Of a stretch of DNA of 31,677 bases, positions 22,234 to 29,793 are shown piece by piece (the first letter of the stretch is position 1; every line of letters begins with the position of its first letter). The notes under the pieces are model-generated. The model had not been told where the DNA came from, made no database searches, and worked only from the letters and a program-made list of their open reading frames with translations. Origin of the DNA: Prevotella sp. (GTDB lineage: Bacteria > Bacteroidota > Bacteroidia > Bacteroidales > Bacteroidaceae); contig JAFRQC010000097.1 of NCBI GenBank assembly GCA_017428805.1, positions 1-31,677 of the forward strand. Reading direction: 5' to 3'. Made by a program: the position numbers and the translations under genes.

Positions 22234-25200
22234 ATGCCATTATTAGCATTTGAGATCCAGGCGGACTATGACAAGGTGATACGTCTGCGTGAGGAGATAC
22301 ATAAGCTGAAGGAGGAGATAAAGACGGTCGATGCCGTCAGCAACCCTCAGCAGTTCAATACGATCAATCAAAAGATCAAACAGAGTGTTGATGAGTATAA
22401 CAAACTCACAGAAGTTGCGGCTAAAGCTGGAGCCCAAATAGTGGCAGCGTCAAGAAAGCAGATCTACGATGCCCAGCAGGCCGTGAATGGTCTCACAGAA
22501 GATATTATCAAGCAGAAGAATATAATTGCAGATACTTCCGATAAGCTCAAAGTTCTGACAGATAAGTACAAAGATCTGAGACGCAATGGTCAGAATATCG
22601 CAGCCAATTCCATGCTTCCAGATATCAACAAGGCCAAGAAAGCACTCGATGAAGAGAAGTTCGCCTTGTTCGATCTCACGCAAGAGAGGGCAAAGGCACA
22701 GCTTGGAGTGAAGAAACTCCGTGAGGAATATGCCCTCTTTGCAAAGGATTCAGGTGCAAGTTCCTCCATCCTCTCAAAGATGAAGAGTGAGATCGTGGGT
22801 CTTGGTGCTGGCATGCTTGCAGGTTTCGGCCTGAAAGAGCTTGGTGCAGAGATTCTCCGTGTGCGTGGTCAGTTCCAGCAGGCCGATACTGCCTTACAAA
22901 CGCTGTTAGGAAATAAGGAGAAAGCCGATGCTCTGCTGGCGAAGGTGCGCGAGTATGCGAAGATCAGCCCTCTGGAGTTCGGCGACATTACGAAGGCCAC
23001 ACAGATGATGCTCGGCTTCAACATCGAGGCTGAGAAGGTGCCAGGCTTCATCAAGGCCATCGGCGACGTGTCTATGGGCGAGAGTTCCCGCTTCAACTCA
23101 CTGACGCTTGCTTTCTCTCAGATGTCTGCCACCGGCAAGCTCATGGGTCAGGACTTGAATCAGATGATCAATGCCGGATTCAACCCGTTGCAGGTTATGG
23201 CCGAGAAGAGTGGAAAGTCCGTCGCACAGTTGAAGGAAGAGATGTCGAAGGGTGCAATATCTGCAGAGATGGTGCAGCAGGCCTTTATCGATGCCACCTC
23301 CGCAGGCGGTAAGTTCTACAATATGTCCGAGAATGCCGCTAAGACTATCAATGGCCAGTTATCAATGATGCACGATGCCATAGATTCAGCCTTGAACGAT
23401 ATCGGTAAAGATTCCGAAGGGGTCATTGTTGGTGCTATCTCTGGCGTTACAAAGCTGATTGAGAACTATGAGACGCTTGGACGTGTCCTGATGGGGCTAA
23501 CTGCTACTTATGGAGCATATCGCACAGCCGTAGCCCTCGTCACTTTTGCAGAGAATGGCCATACGCTTGCCATGACACTTGCAAGGGCTCAGATAATACT
23601 TACAGAAAAGGCGCAAGCTCTCCTTAATACAACCATGCTTGCAAATCCTTATGTACTGGCAGCTACTGCCATTGCTGGACTTGTATCGGCATTGGCTTTA
23701 TACAAGAAATCTGCTGATGAAGCGGAGCTTGCCAATGAGAGACTAAATAAGTCCTTCGGTATAACCCAAGCCGAGATATCATCAGAGCAGAAGAAAATAG
23801 ATGAACTGTTTGATAAGCTGCGCAAGGCAGAAGTAGGAACCAATGAGTATAAAGACGTAAAGGATGCCATCCTCAAACAATACGGATCATACCTTGAAGG
23901 ACTGAGCAACGAAATAGCTACTCTTAAAGACGTGGAGGGTGCTTATAAGGCCGTTGCCGCTGCTGCGAGGGACGCTGCTCTTGCTCGTGGGCGTGAAGCT
24001 GCTATCGCATCTGCCAACAGCGAATATAATCAGAAGTATTCCGAGTATATTGGTAAGATATACGATCAGCTGATAAAGAAAGGCTTCAATGAAAATGATA
24101 CCAAGAGGATGCTGGGCTGGATCCAAAGCGACCTGAAAAAGACTGGTAAGGTTGCAGAAGATACTCAGCGCGCCCTCCACAAGTATGGGGTGGAGTTCTC
24201 CTGGTTCGGTGAACTCAACAAGGCTGAGAGCGGCCTTTCTTATGAGACGCAGAAGATTAATGCTATGTTCGGTGAGCAGGGAAAGGTAGTAGAAAATACA
24301 TCGAAGAAGGTTAGTAAACTAAGCGAAGATTACAAGGCCGCAGAGAGAAGCTTCCGTAACGCTAAGAATTGGCTGAAGCAGATCGAAAAGAATAAGTCTG
24401 ACTATACTACCGAGGAATACAAAAAGGCTCTCCAAGACTACGAGGCAAAGAAGAAAGCATTCAAGGATGTTGGTGGAGATCCTGATAAGAAAAAGAACGG
24501 TGGTGGCAGAACTGGTACGAAAGAGGATATCGCAGAGCGCGTGAAAGAGCTCAACGATAAGCAGATTACCGCCCAGATCCGTGCAGCCAAGGATCTCGAA
24601 TTTTCCACCCGTGAAGCGGAGATCAAGGCTATGCAGGATGGTACGGCCAAGACCCTCAGACAGCTTGACCTCAATAAGGACAAGGAGCTGGAGGCCATCG
24701 AGCGTGCCTATGAGGATCTCCGGCAGAAGCGTATCGACGAGGCCAAGAAGCTCTGGGATGCCGATCCGTCCAATAACGGTAAGAACTTCTTCGAGAGCGA
24801 CAAATTCAAGTATGCCGCTTCCGATGAAAGATATACTCAGGCTGAGCGCAGTAACAAGGCTGGTAGGATCCAGTCTGTGCAGGAGATTTATAATCGCTCC
24901 GTGAAGGATGCCATCAGGAATGAAGAGAAGGCCAACAAAGAGGCCATCAGCCGCTATATTGCCATGTTCGGTGATTACGCCCAGCAGAAGCAGAATATCT
25001 ATGACAGGGCAAATGACAAGATCTGTGAGCTGGAAGAGCAGATGCAGACCGCCAACACCGAAGAGGCACGCAAGGCTATCGAGGCTCAGGTGGCCATCGT
25101 GAAGAAGGGGGCACAGGACGAGGTGAACGAACTGGATAAGAAGTTCGGTAAGACAGCCCACGCCCTCGGTGATCTCTTTGCCGATGCCTCCAAGAAGAGT

Positions 25201-26997
25201 GCATCGCAGATAGACAAGCTCCTGAAGAAGTACAGGGCTTTCATGCAGTTCTACAGTAATGAGGGAGTCTCAAAAGATGACCTTGTTGAAAAGTTCGGCT
25301 TCACCGATAAGGAGATAGAAGAGATTACTCAGAAGCTAAAGACTGGTGAGGTTTCCTTGAAGGAGTATCAGGATGGTGTAGAGAAGCTGCAGCAGATCCT
25401 CAGCAGCAAGTCGCCTTGGAGGTCGTTCACTTCTAAGATTGATGAGCTGAATGAAAAGATTAACAAGTCTATCATAGCGGGCGATTTCGACAATGCCGCC
25501 TTCGGTGAGGCTTTGCAGGCCGTAGGCGATCAGATAGACCAGATGATTCCCCAGCTTGACCAATTGGGCGAGGCTATGGGTAGTATCTTCCACTTTGACA
25601 AGAGCGAGTATGCCGACGCTATCAATGGCCTTCAAAATTTCGGCAACCTCGCAAAGGGTGTAGGGCAGATCTATTCAGGTGACTATATCGGTGGTATTGC
25701 CAATGCTGCGAGTGGTATCGCTGGCCTTGTTTCCATATTCAGCTTTGACGAAGAGGAACAGAGAGACGCACAGCATAAGCAGAATGTTCTGAGTGATCGC
25801 CTGAGTGCCCTTAACGAATCCGTTCAGAGGCTTACTGACAAGATCGACGAGGTATATGGTGCAGAGGCTCTGCTGGCCTCCGAGGAAGCAAGGCAGAAAG
25901 CGAAGGAAAAGACGGACTTCGCCCTCGAACAGTTGAAAGATAGCGTGTTTAAGAATGGATTCTGGGACAACTTGCCTATTGGGGGAAAGAGTCACCTCGC
26001 ATGGCAGATAAACGAGGCTTATGGCTTCGGCCACGATACAAGCGGACAGTTCTATGAGTACATGAAGAAGATGGCCGAGGCAGGCTTCTCGCAAGGGGCG
26101 ATGGATGCCTTCGGTGCTGACGATTGGGAGGATCTTTTTGCCAATTTGGCCGACAAGGAGATTGTTGATCTTTTGATTGACATCAAAGAGAACCATGAGG
26201 ATTGGTGGGCTGAGATGGTGAACCTGAACAATGGTTATGGCGAAGAGTTCTTTAATTCCATTATTGAGTCTTACGAGGATTTGGAAGAGATAGACCGTAA
26301 GACCAAGGAGAATATTACCCAGACAAGCTTCGATTCCGTCTTTAGTACGTTTATGTCTGCCCTCGAAGATCTTGCCGATGGCTCCAAGGACGTATTTGAT
26401 GATGTATCTGAGAACTGGCAGAAGATGGTCAATAAGATGGTGCTTTACAACCTCATGGGAAGTAAGTACAAGAGGCAGATCGAAGAGTGGTATGACCTGT
26501 GGGATCAGTCTTACAGCGCAGACCACACCATCACCAAGGATGAGCTGGAGGAGTTGCGCACCAAGTACAACAATATCCTCAGAGCGGCTTCTGATGAGAT
26601 AGACATGTTAAGAGAGAGCGGACTTATCAAGACGCTGGAAGATGCTACAGGCAAGGATCAGACGGCCACCGTATCTATGGCAGAAAAGGCCACCTATGAC
26701 CAGTTCGACACTTATCTCGGCATTGCCACCGCACAGCAGATAGCCCAGGAGCAGATCAAGGACAGGCTCGACAGTATGACAGGCGAGGGTTTTATGCTTA
26801 TGAACATGAATATCGAGCAGCTTGTGTCAATCTCCGCTAACCATCGCGACATTGCCAGCGAGAGCCGCGACATCCTTTCGAAGTCGTACCTGGAACTGCA
26901 GGAGGCGAACGAGCATCTTTCCAAGATCGAGAAGAGTGTGGGAAGGATAGAATCTTCCGTTAATAAGACTGAGCGTTTGATGAATGAAAGATTGTAG
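22234..26997 (+). CDS. Phage tail tape measure protein
   Basis: A 1587-residue protein that would set the tail length of a long-tailed phage and leave the tail at infection. Residues 1 to about 185 are charged, heptad-rich helix. Residues about 215-330 form the conserved tape-measure N-terminal domain, with MLGFNIEAEKVPGFIKAIGD, FSQMSATGKLMGQDLNQM and NPLQVMAEKSG. Hydrophobic stretches follow at about 412-490 and again at about 1135-1170 (YIGGIANAASGIAGLVSIF), as expected for a protein that inserts into the host membrane. The rest is mostly long coiled-coil helix rich in Lys and Glu. The frame is intact, with a good terminator after it. No other clear tail or head gene flanks it. Confidence 0.93.
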   Translation: MPLLAFEIQADYDKVIRLREEIHKLKEEIKTVDAVSNPQQFNTINQKIKQSVDEYNKLTEVAAKAGAQIVAASRKQIYDAQQAVNGLTEDIIKQKNIIADTSDKLKVLTDKYKDLRRNGQNIAANSMLPDINKAKKALDEEKFALFDLTQERAKAQLGVKKLREEYALFAKDSGASSSILSKMKSEIVGLGAGMLAGFGLKELGAEILRVRGQFQQADTALQTLLGNKEKADALLAKVREYAKISPLEFGDITKATQMMLGFNIEAEKVPGFIKAIGDVSMGESSRFNSLTLAFSQMSATGKLMGQDLNQMINAGFNPLQVMAEKSGKSVAQLKEEMSKGAISAEMVQQAFIDATSAGGKFYNMSENAAKTINGQLSMMHDAIDSALNDIGKDSEGVIVGAISGVTKLIENYETLGRVLMGLTATYGAYRTAVALVTFAENGHTLAMTLARAQIILTEKAQALLNTTMLANPYVLAATAIAGLVSALALYKKSADEAELANERLNKSFGITQAEISSEQKKIDELFDKLRKAEVGTNEYKDVKDAILKQYGSYLEGLSNEIATLKDVEGAYKAVAAAARDAALARGREAAIASANSEYNQKYSEYIGKIYDQLIKKGFNENDTKRMLGWIQSDLKKTGKVAEDTQRALHKYGVEFSWFGELNKAESGLSYETQKINAMFGEQGKVVENTSKKVSKLSEDYKAAERSFRNAKNWLKQIEKNKSDYTTEEYKKALQDYEAKKKAFKDVGGDPDKKKNGGGRTGTKEDIAERVKELNDKQITAQIRAAKDLEFSTREAEIKAMQDGTAKTLRQLDLNKDKELEAIERAYEDLRQKRIDEAKKLWDADPSNNGKNFFESDKFKYAASDERYTQAERSNKAGRIQSVQEIYNRSVKDAIRNEEKANKEAISRYIAMFGDYAQQKQNIYDRANDKICELEEQMQTANTEEARKAIEAQVAIVKKGAQDEVNELDKKFGKTAHALGDLFADASKKSASQIDKLLKKYRAFMQFYSNEGVSKDDLVEKFGFTDKEIEEITQKLKTGEVSLKEYQDGVEKLQQILSSKSPWRSFTSKIDELNEKINKSIIAGDFDNAAFGEALQAVGDQIDQMIPQLDQLGEAMGSIFHFDKSEYADAINGLQNFGNLAKGVGQIYSGDYIGGIANAASGIAGLVSIFSFDEEEQRDAQHKQNVLSDRLSALNESVQRLTDKIDEVYGAEALLASEEARQKAKEKTDFALEQLKDSVFKNGFWDNLPIGGKSHLAWQINEAYGFGHDTSGQFYEYMKKMAEAGFSQGAMDAFGADDWEDLFANLADKEIVDLLIDIKENHEDWWAEMVNLNNGYGEEFFNSIIESYEDLEEIDRKTKENITQTSFDSVFSTFMSALEDLADGSKDVFDDVSENWQKMVNKMVLYNLMGSKYKRQIEEWYDLWDQSYSADHTITKDELEELRTKYNNILRAASDEIDMLRESGLIKTLEDATGKDQTATVSMAEKATYDQFDTYLGIATAQQIAQEQIKDRLDSMTGEGFMLMNMNIEQLVSISANHRDIASESRDILSKSYLELQEANEHLSKIEKSVGRIESSVNKTERLMNERL

Positions 26998-27007
26998 ACC
27001 AGAATTG

Positions 27008-27036
27008 GCGGTTGCATGAAAATGTAGCCGCTTTTT
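27008..27036 (+). terminator. Terminator after the tape measure gene
   Basis: GCGGTTGCAT (27008-27017) pairs with ATGTAGCCGC (27022-27031), two G-T pairs included, across a GAAA tetraloop, and is followed by TTTTTCTT. Confidence 0.85.
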
Positions 27037-27076
27037 CTTCTCAAAATGTGACAGAATAGTTAAAGATGATAATCGA

Positions 27077-27544
27077 ATGAAAAGGAGAGTTTTTACGAAA
27101 AAAGTTAATGCCTCCAATTTATACTTGTTTGAATACGGATACACTTATGAAGAAAGTATTATATATCGGAGGGATTATGAAGATGAAGAGGGAATCATAT
27201 GGGGCGAGATATGCCAAATGGCTCCAGGTCTTCTTGTCAGCGAGATTGCTCCGATAATAGAAGATGTTTGTGGCAACCACATACTCATAGATGGGGCAGA
27301 TCCAAAATTAGTAGAGGAATTACATCGTTTGGGAATAAATGTCACCGTAGAGAGGTTCCGTGCTATTGAGCTGCGTTTATTAGGTGGTGCAGAAGAACCA
27401 ATGAAAGATATGAGTAACACAATACTTCGGAGGATTGATTGTCTGTCATCCCAAGTTTCGCAAGTCCAAAATGACGTTCGCGATTATTGGTGGGTATTAT
27501 TTTTAACCTTTTTGTTTTCGATGCTTGCGCTTTTAAGGGGGTGA
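27077..27544 (+). CDS. Unknown protein with C-terminal membrane anchor
   Basis: A 155-residue protein that I do not recognise. The soluble N-terminal part (about 1-108) contains YLFEYGYTYEESIIYRRDY and an alternating strand-helix pattern. A probable helical stretch (about 110-135; RRIDCLSSQVSQVQNDVRDY) leads to one hydrophobic helix at the very end (WWVLFLTFLFSMLALLRG), giving a tail-anchored layout. It lies downstream of the tape measure terminator, so it is transcribed separately, and next to hicAB. This could be a late structural gene or an accessory gene; nothing in the sequence decides. Confidence 0.6.
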   Translation: MKRRVFTKKVNASNLYLFEYGYTYEESIIYRRDYEDEEGIIWGEICQMAPGLLVSEIAPIIEDVCGNHILIDGADPKLVEELHRLGINVTVERFRAIELRLLGGAEEPMKDMSNTILRRIDCLSSQVSQVQNDVRDYWWVLFLTFLFSMLALLRG

Positions 27545-27566
27545 AGTGTTAAATATCGCACATAAG

Positions 27567-27618
27567 AACAAATTTGTTACCTTTTTGTTTGGAAGTTTGG
27601 AACAAATGTGTTACCTTT
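27567..27618 (+). promoter_or_regulatory. Duplicated operator of hicAB
   Basis: AACAAATTTGTTACCTTT (27567-27584) and AACAAATGTGTTACCTTT (27601-27618) are identical at 17 of 18 positions and start 34 nt apart. AACAAATTTGTT in the first copy is a perfect palindrome. The second copy includes the promoter -7 box, so a bound regulator would block transcription. HicB with its HTH domain is the obvious candidate. Confidence 0.65.
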
Positions 27619-27619
27619 G
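27588..27619 (+). promoter_or_regulatory. hicAB promoter
   Basis: TTTG (27588-27591), 20 nt, TACCTTTG (27612-27619): a full match to the Bacteroidetes promoter pattern, 24 nt before the hicA start. Confidence 0.8.
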
Positions 27620-27643
27620 CAGTGTTCATTAAACAAGCGTTCT

Positions 27644-27826
27644 ATGAAGTATTCAGAATTTTACCGACTGATTGAACAGCATGGCTGGACGATCAAGGGG
27701 GGCAAAGGGCACTACAAATACGTGCATCCAGACTACCCCTATTTCATACCAGTCGGCAGACACAAAACGCAAGAGATACCGAAAGGTACACTTGAAGGGA
27801 TGCTGAAAGCCGCAGGTTTGAAATGA
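27644..27826 (+). CDS. hicA: HicA-type mRNA interferase toxin
   Basis: A 60-residue toxin of the HicA family (small double-stranded RNA-binding fold), which cleaves mRNA and halts translation when not held by HicB. The order is typical: MKYSEFYRLIEQHGWTIKGG, then GKGHYKYVHP with the catalytic histidine (His23), then the strand before PKGTLEGMLKAAGL. The frame is open from 27608, but MKYSEF at 27644 is the family start and sits well after the promoter. hicB follows after 90 nt, a long gap for a toxin-antitoxin pair, and this gap holds two hairpins. Confidence 0.93.
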   Translation: MKYSEFYRLIEQHGWTIKGGKGHYKYVHPDYPYFIPVGRHKTQEIPKGTLEGMLKAAGLK

Positions 27827-27834
27827 ACGTAAAG

Positions 27835-27875
27835 AGCTTCAAAGAAGCTTCCCACCTCCTTCGGGGGGTGGGTTT
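27835..27875 (+). terminator. Two hairpins between hicA and hicB; possible attenuator
   Basis: The first hairpin is AGCTTC (27835-27840), loop AAA, GAAGCT (27844-27849). The second is CCCACCTCC (27851-27859), loop TTCG, GGGGGTGGG (27864-27872), followed by only three T. The second is very stable, with a UUCG-type loop. It could be a partial terminator or an RNA-processing or stability element that sets the HicA to HicB ratio. Confidence 0.6.
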
Positions 27876-27876
27876 A

Positions 27877-27912
27877 ATGGACAAATTGAAAGTGGAACCG
27901 CTAAAAGGGTAA
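27877..27912 (+). CDS. Possible 11-residue leader peptide before hicB
   Basis: ATG at 27877 opens an 11-codon frame (MDKLKVEPLKG) that ends with TAA at 27910-27912, 4 nt before the hicB ATG. Translation of it could help load ribosomes on hicB after the hairpins. It may well be chance. Confidence 0.2.
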   Translation: MDKLKVEPLKG

Positions 27913-27916
27913 TGAA

Positions 27917-28321
27917 ATGAAGACATTGACGGCAATCATCGAGAAAGCAGAAGACGGAGGCTATGGAATCTATGCAGAGAATGGTGCTCCCGTGTTTGGC
28001 AGCGGACTGTCAGAGGATGAGGCTCGCAAGGAGTTTGAGGCTTGTATGAAAGAACAGGCTGAGTACATGAAGGATCGGCAGGGGGAATATCCCGATTGGT
28101 ATGCAGACGATCTTCAGGTGGAGTATCGCTATGACATGACGGGGTTCTTCCTGGCATTCCCTTTCATCAACGTGACGGAGTTTGCAAAGAGCCTTGACAT
28201 CAATCCGTCGCTGATGCGGAAGTACAAGAGCGGTCTGGCCAAGGCCGGAGAGAAGCAGAAGGATATGATACAACATAAGTTTGACGATATAGTGAGCCGC
28301 CTGAGTGCCGTGAGGTTCTGA
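27917..28321 (+). CDS. hicB: HicB-type antitoxin
   Basis: A 134-residue antitoxin. The N-terminal part (about 1-60) is the degenerate RNase H-like HicB fold (LTAIIEKAEDGGYGIYAENG), which covers the HicA active site. The C-terminal part (about 78-130; NVTEFAKSLDINPSLMRKYKSGL) is a helix-turn-helix that binds DNA, so HicB should repress the hicAB promoter through the AACAAATTTGTT sites. Length fits the larger, HTH-bearing HicB forms common in Bacteroidetes. A terminator follows 30 nt after the stop. Confidence 0.9.
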   Translation: MKTLTAIIEKAEDGGYGIYAENGAPVFGSGLSEDEARKEFEACMKEQAEYMKDRQGEYPDWYADDLQVEYRYDMTGFFLAFPFINVTEFAKSLDINPSLMRKYKSGLAKAGEKQKDMIQHKFDDIVSRLSAVRF

Positions 28322-28351
28322 AAACGGTCGTTTGTATAATGAACAGAGTGA

Positions 28352-28377
28352 GGGGTGGCATAAAGTCACCCCGTTTT
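28352..28377 (+). terminator. Terminator after hicB
   Basis: GGGGTG (28352-28357) pairs with CACCCC (28367-28372), followed by GTTTT. An outer pair, AAAACGG (28321-28327) with CCGTTTT (28371-28377), offers an alternative fold. Confidence 0.6.
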
Positions 28378-28480
28378 CGTGCCATAATTTGCTTCTGACG
28401 GGCTTTTGTACGCATTGCTGATAACTTCCCCGCAGGCCTGTAGAAATACGCTCAGAATAGCGAATAGATGCAAAATAGAA

Positions 28481-28546
28481 GAAACCCCCACTTGCCAGTC
28501 CGCTGTCGGACTATATTTGCAAGAAGAGGTTTCTGCTGCAAAGATA
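28481..28546 (-). ncRNA. Structured element with its own minus-strand promoter box
   Basis: Read on the minus strand, GAAACCTC at the 28533 end pairs with GGGGGTTTC at the 28481 end, CTTGC with GCAAG inside it, and GTCCG with CGGAC around ACAG at the tip, giving a long interrupted hairpin. Just before it on the same strand is TATCTTTG (28539-28546), with TTGG about 20 nt further up. A 74-residue open frame (28366-28590, minus) also spans it, but its composition looks non-coding. A small RNA or a repeat element is possible; the gap between hicB and the next remnant holds nothing else recognised. Confidence 0.35.
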
Positions 28547-28616
28547 ATGAAAATCTCAATACGAGACCAATAAAATACAAAGTTTAACATAAAAGAAAGA
28601 GGATTCGCAACCGTAA

Positions 28617-28877
28617 GATCAAGACGCTATTCGCAGTCAGGAATTTCTCGACCAGATAGCCTCATACGCCAAGCAGGGCTTCACTGACAAGGAAATTGCT
28701 TTGTCTATAGGGTTATCACCGCAAAAGTTCTATGAGAAGAAAGGTGAGTTAAGTGAGTTAAGTGATGCCTTAGCGCACGCGCGAGCAAGTTTAAATGCAG
28801 CAGTACGTTCCGCATTTATAAAATGGCCTCTATACTGTTTGCGGAATCGTCGATATATATGGGAAGTTCGTTGCTGA
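28617..28877 (+). pseudogene. Remnant of a terminase-small-subunit-like HTH protein
   Basis: An open stretch without a start codon (a TAA directly precedes it) encodes SQEFLDQIASYAKQGFTD and KEIALSIGLSPQKFYEKK, the helix-turn-helix of small phage packaging or homeodomain-like proteins, then LAHARASLNAAVRSAFIK. Family-like sequence stops at about 28820; the last 20 codons (WPLYCLRNRR) are just the antisense of the DnaB-like fragment. So both ends of the gene are missing. Confidence 0.6.
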
Positions 28878-29085
28878 CAATACGTGCGGAAATCTGCTGG
28901 ATTGTCATTTCAAGAGAGAAGAACATGCTCGGTATTCCCGTCTTTGCACTGTTGACAAGTATGTTGATGGCCAGCGTAGTCTTACCTATCGATGTCGCAC
29001 CGCCTATGACAACTAAGTCACCAGTCTCAAAGCCGCCTCTATCGTCGATCATCTTAAATCCTGTATGAATAGATTCTTTTTCCAT
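28816..29085 (-). pseudogene. Truncated DnaB-like helicase fragment
   Basis: An 89-residue frame starting MEKESIHTGFKMIDDRGGFETGD, the RecA-like C-terminal domain of DnaB-type helicases, with Walker A GGATSIGKTT (residues 28-37) and FSLEMTIQQISAR. It then passes directly from SNEL to PIYIDDSANSIEAIL, which in relatives lies some 60-70 residues further on, and ends there. The rest of the ATPase core, including Walker B and the loops that contact DNA, is missing. Internal deletion plus C-terminal truncation make it non-functional as a helicase. It is the last gene of a four-gene minus-strand phage operon. Confidence 0.75.
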
Positions 29086-29146
29086 GTTTATTGCTTCTGT
29101 GTGAGCAGAGCCGTAGCCCTGCCCACGGGTTATTGTCTGGTTACAA

Positions 29147-29383
29147 TTACGCTTTGTTTTCGTTGTGATAGTTCACAGAAATATCTCGCAGTACTCGATA
29201 ATCAGCCTTGATGTCTGATAGGTCAAGCAGACAAGCGACTTTGCTCTCGCTGTCGAAATTCGATTCGCGCAGGATTAAATCAGACATGAGATCTATGTTG
29301 CTCAGGGTCTGATCAATTCTTTCTGGCGTGTTCACTTCAATGAAATCTTTCATCATTGCACAGTTATTATTCGTTTTTTCCAT
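29147..29383 (-). CDS. Small hypothetical phage protein
   Basis: A 78-residue acidic, helical protein without recognised motifs (ERIDQTLSNIDLMSDLILRES, in parts). The start at 29383 is taken; an internal Met at residue 10-11 is possible. It is the third gene of the minus-strand early operon, following a GC-rich hairpin, GGGTAGG (29401-29407) with CCTACCC (29415-29421), that separates it from the WYL_2 gene and may slow or process the transcript. Confidence 0.55.
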   Translation of the reverse strand: MEKTNNNCAMMKDFIEVNTPERIDQTLSNIDLMSDLILRESNFDSESKVACLLDLSDIKADYRVLRDISVNYHNENKA

Positions 29384-29400
29384 ATTGCTTGTTTTTTAGT

Positions 29401-29421
29401 GGGTAGGTGGTTGGCCTACCC
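29401..29421. other. Hairpin in the minus-strand phage operon
   Basis: GGGTAGG and CCTACCC arms around a 7-base loop. No T run follows on the minus strand, so it is not a clear terminator. A second small hairpin, GCAGAGC with GCCCTGC (29105-29122), lies in the next intergenic gap. Confidence 0.45.
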
Positions 29422-29432
29422 GTTACCTTTTG

Positions 29433-29765
29433 TTAGATTGCAATTCTCACTAAGTTGGCTTTCTTGAAACAACGCCAAGCAGCTTTCTCGGTGTCGTAGT
29501 AGGTCTGTACGGTCTCATTGCGCTTGCGAGTGTCGCCTGATGTCTCAGGTACGATGTTGCCTGCAAGAGTGCCGAAAGCCTCGCGGATAGAGCCGTCTAC
29601 CTTGATAAAGTAGAACCGGCAGATCTTTTTGGCCATAGCCTTACGAAGTTTGAGGTTTGCCCAGGCACATTTCAGTGCCTCAGCCAATGTGTAACCATTG
29701 CAGCGGACAAACTGCCATGCAGTCTGCATCACCTCTCTCATTTCATTCTTAATTGTAGTGCTCAT
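29433..29765 (-). CDS. WYL_2/DUF2693 SH3-fold phage protein
   Basis: A 110-residue protein of the Bacteroidetes family with an SH3-like beta-barrel (WYL_2, formerly DUF2693). The signature RFYFIKVDGSIREAFGTL (residues about 50-67) and TVQTYYDTEKAAWRCFKKANL near the end are both present. These proteins are common in prophages and conjugative elements, near replication or regulatory genes; their role is not established. The N-terminal part is helical (MREVMQTAWQFVRCNGYTLAEAL). Second gene of the minus-strand operon. Confidence 0.75.
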   Translation of the reverse strand: MSTTIKNEMREVMQTAWQFVRCNGYTLAEALKCAWANLKLRKAMAKKICRFYFIKVDGSIREAFGTLAGNIVPETSGDTRKRNETVQTYYDTEKAAWRCFKKANLVRIAI

Positions 29766-29793
29766 AATCTGTATATTTTTGAGTTGTTAGACA

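Noticed and set aside
22140..22240. Programmed frameshift in the gene before the tape measure
   Set aside because: The end of the gene has no X-XXY-YYZ heptamer in the right frame, and the overlapping frame does not extend it.
24319..26526. Minus-strand open frames of 280 and 283 codons opposite the tape measure gene
   Set aside because: Leu/Ile-rich translations of antisense Lys/Glu coiled-coil codons; no start signals.
28366..28590. 74-codon minus-strand frame as a protein gene
   Set aside because: It spans a hairpin structure and a promoter-like box, lacks domains, and its composition does not look like its coding neighbours; treated as a structured element instead.
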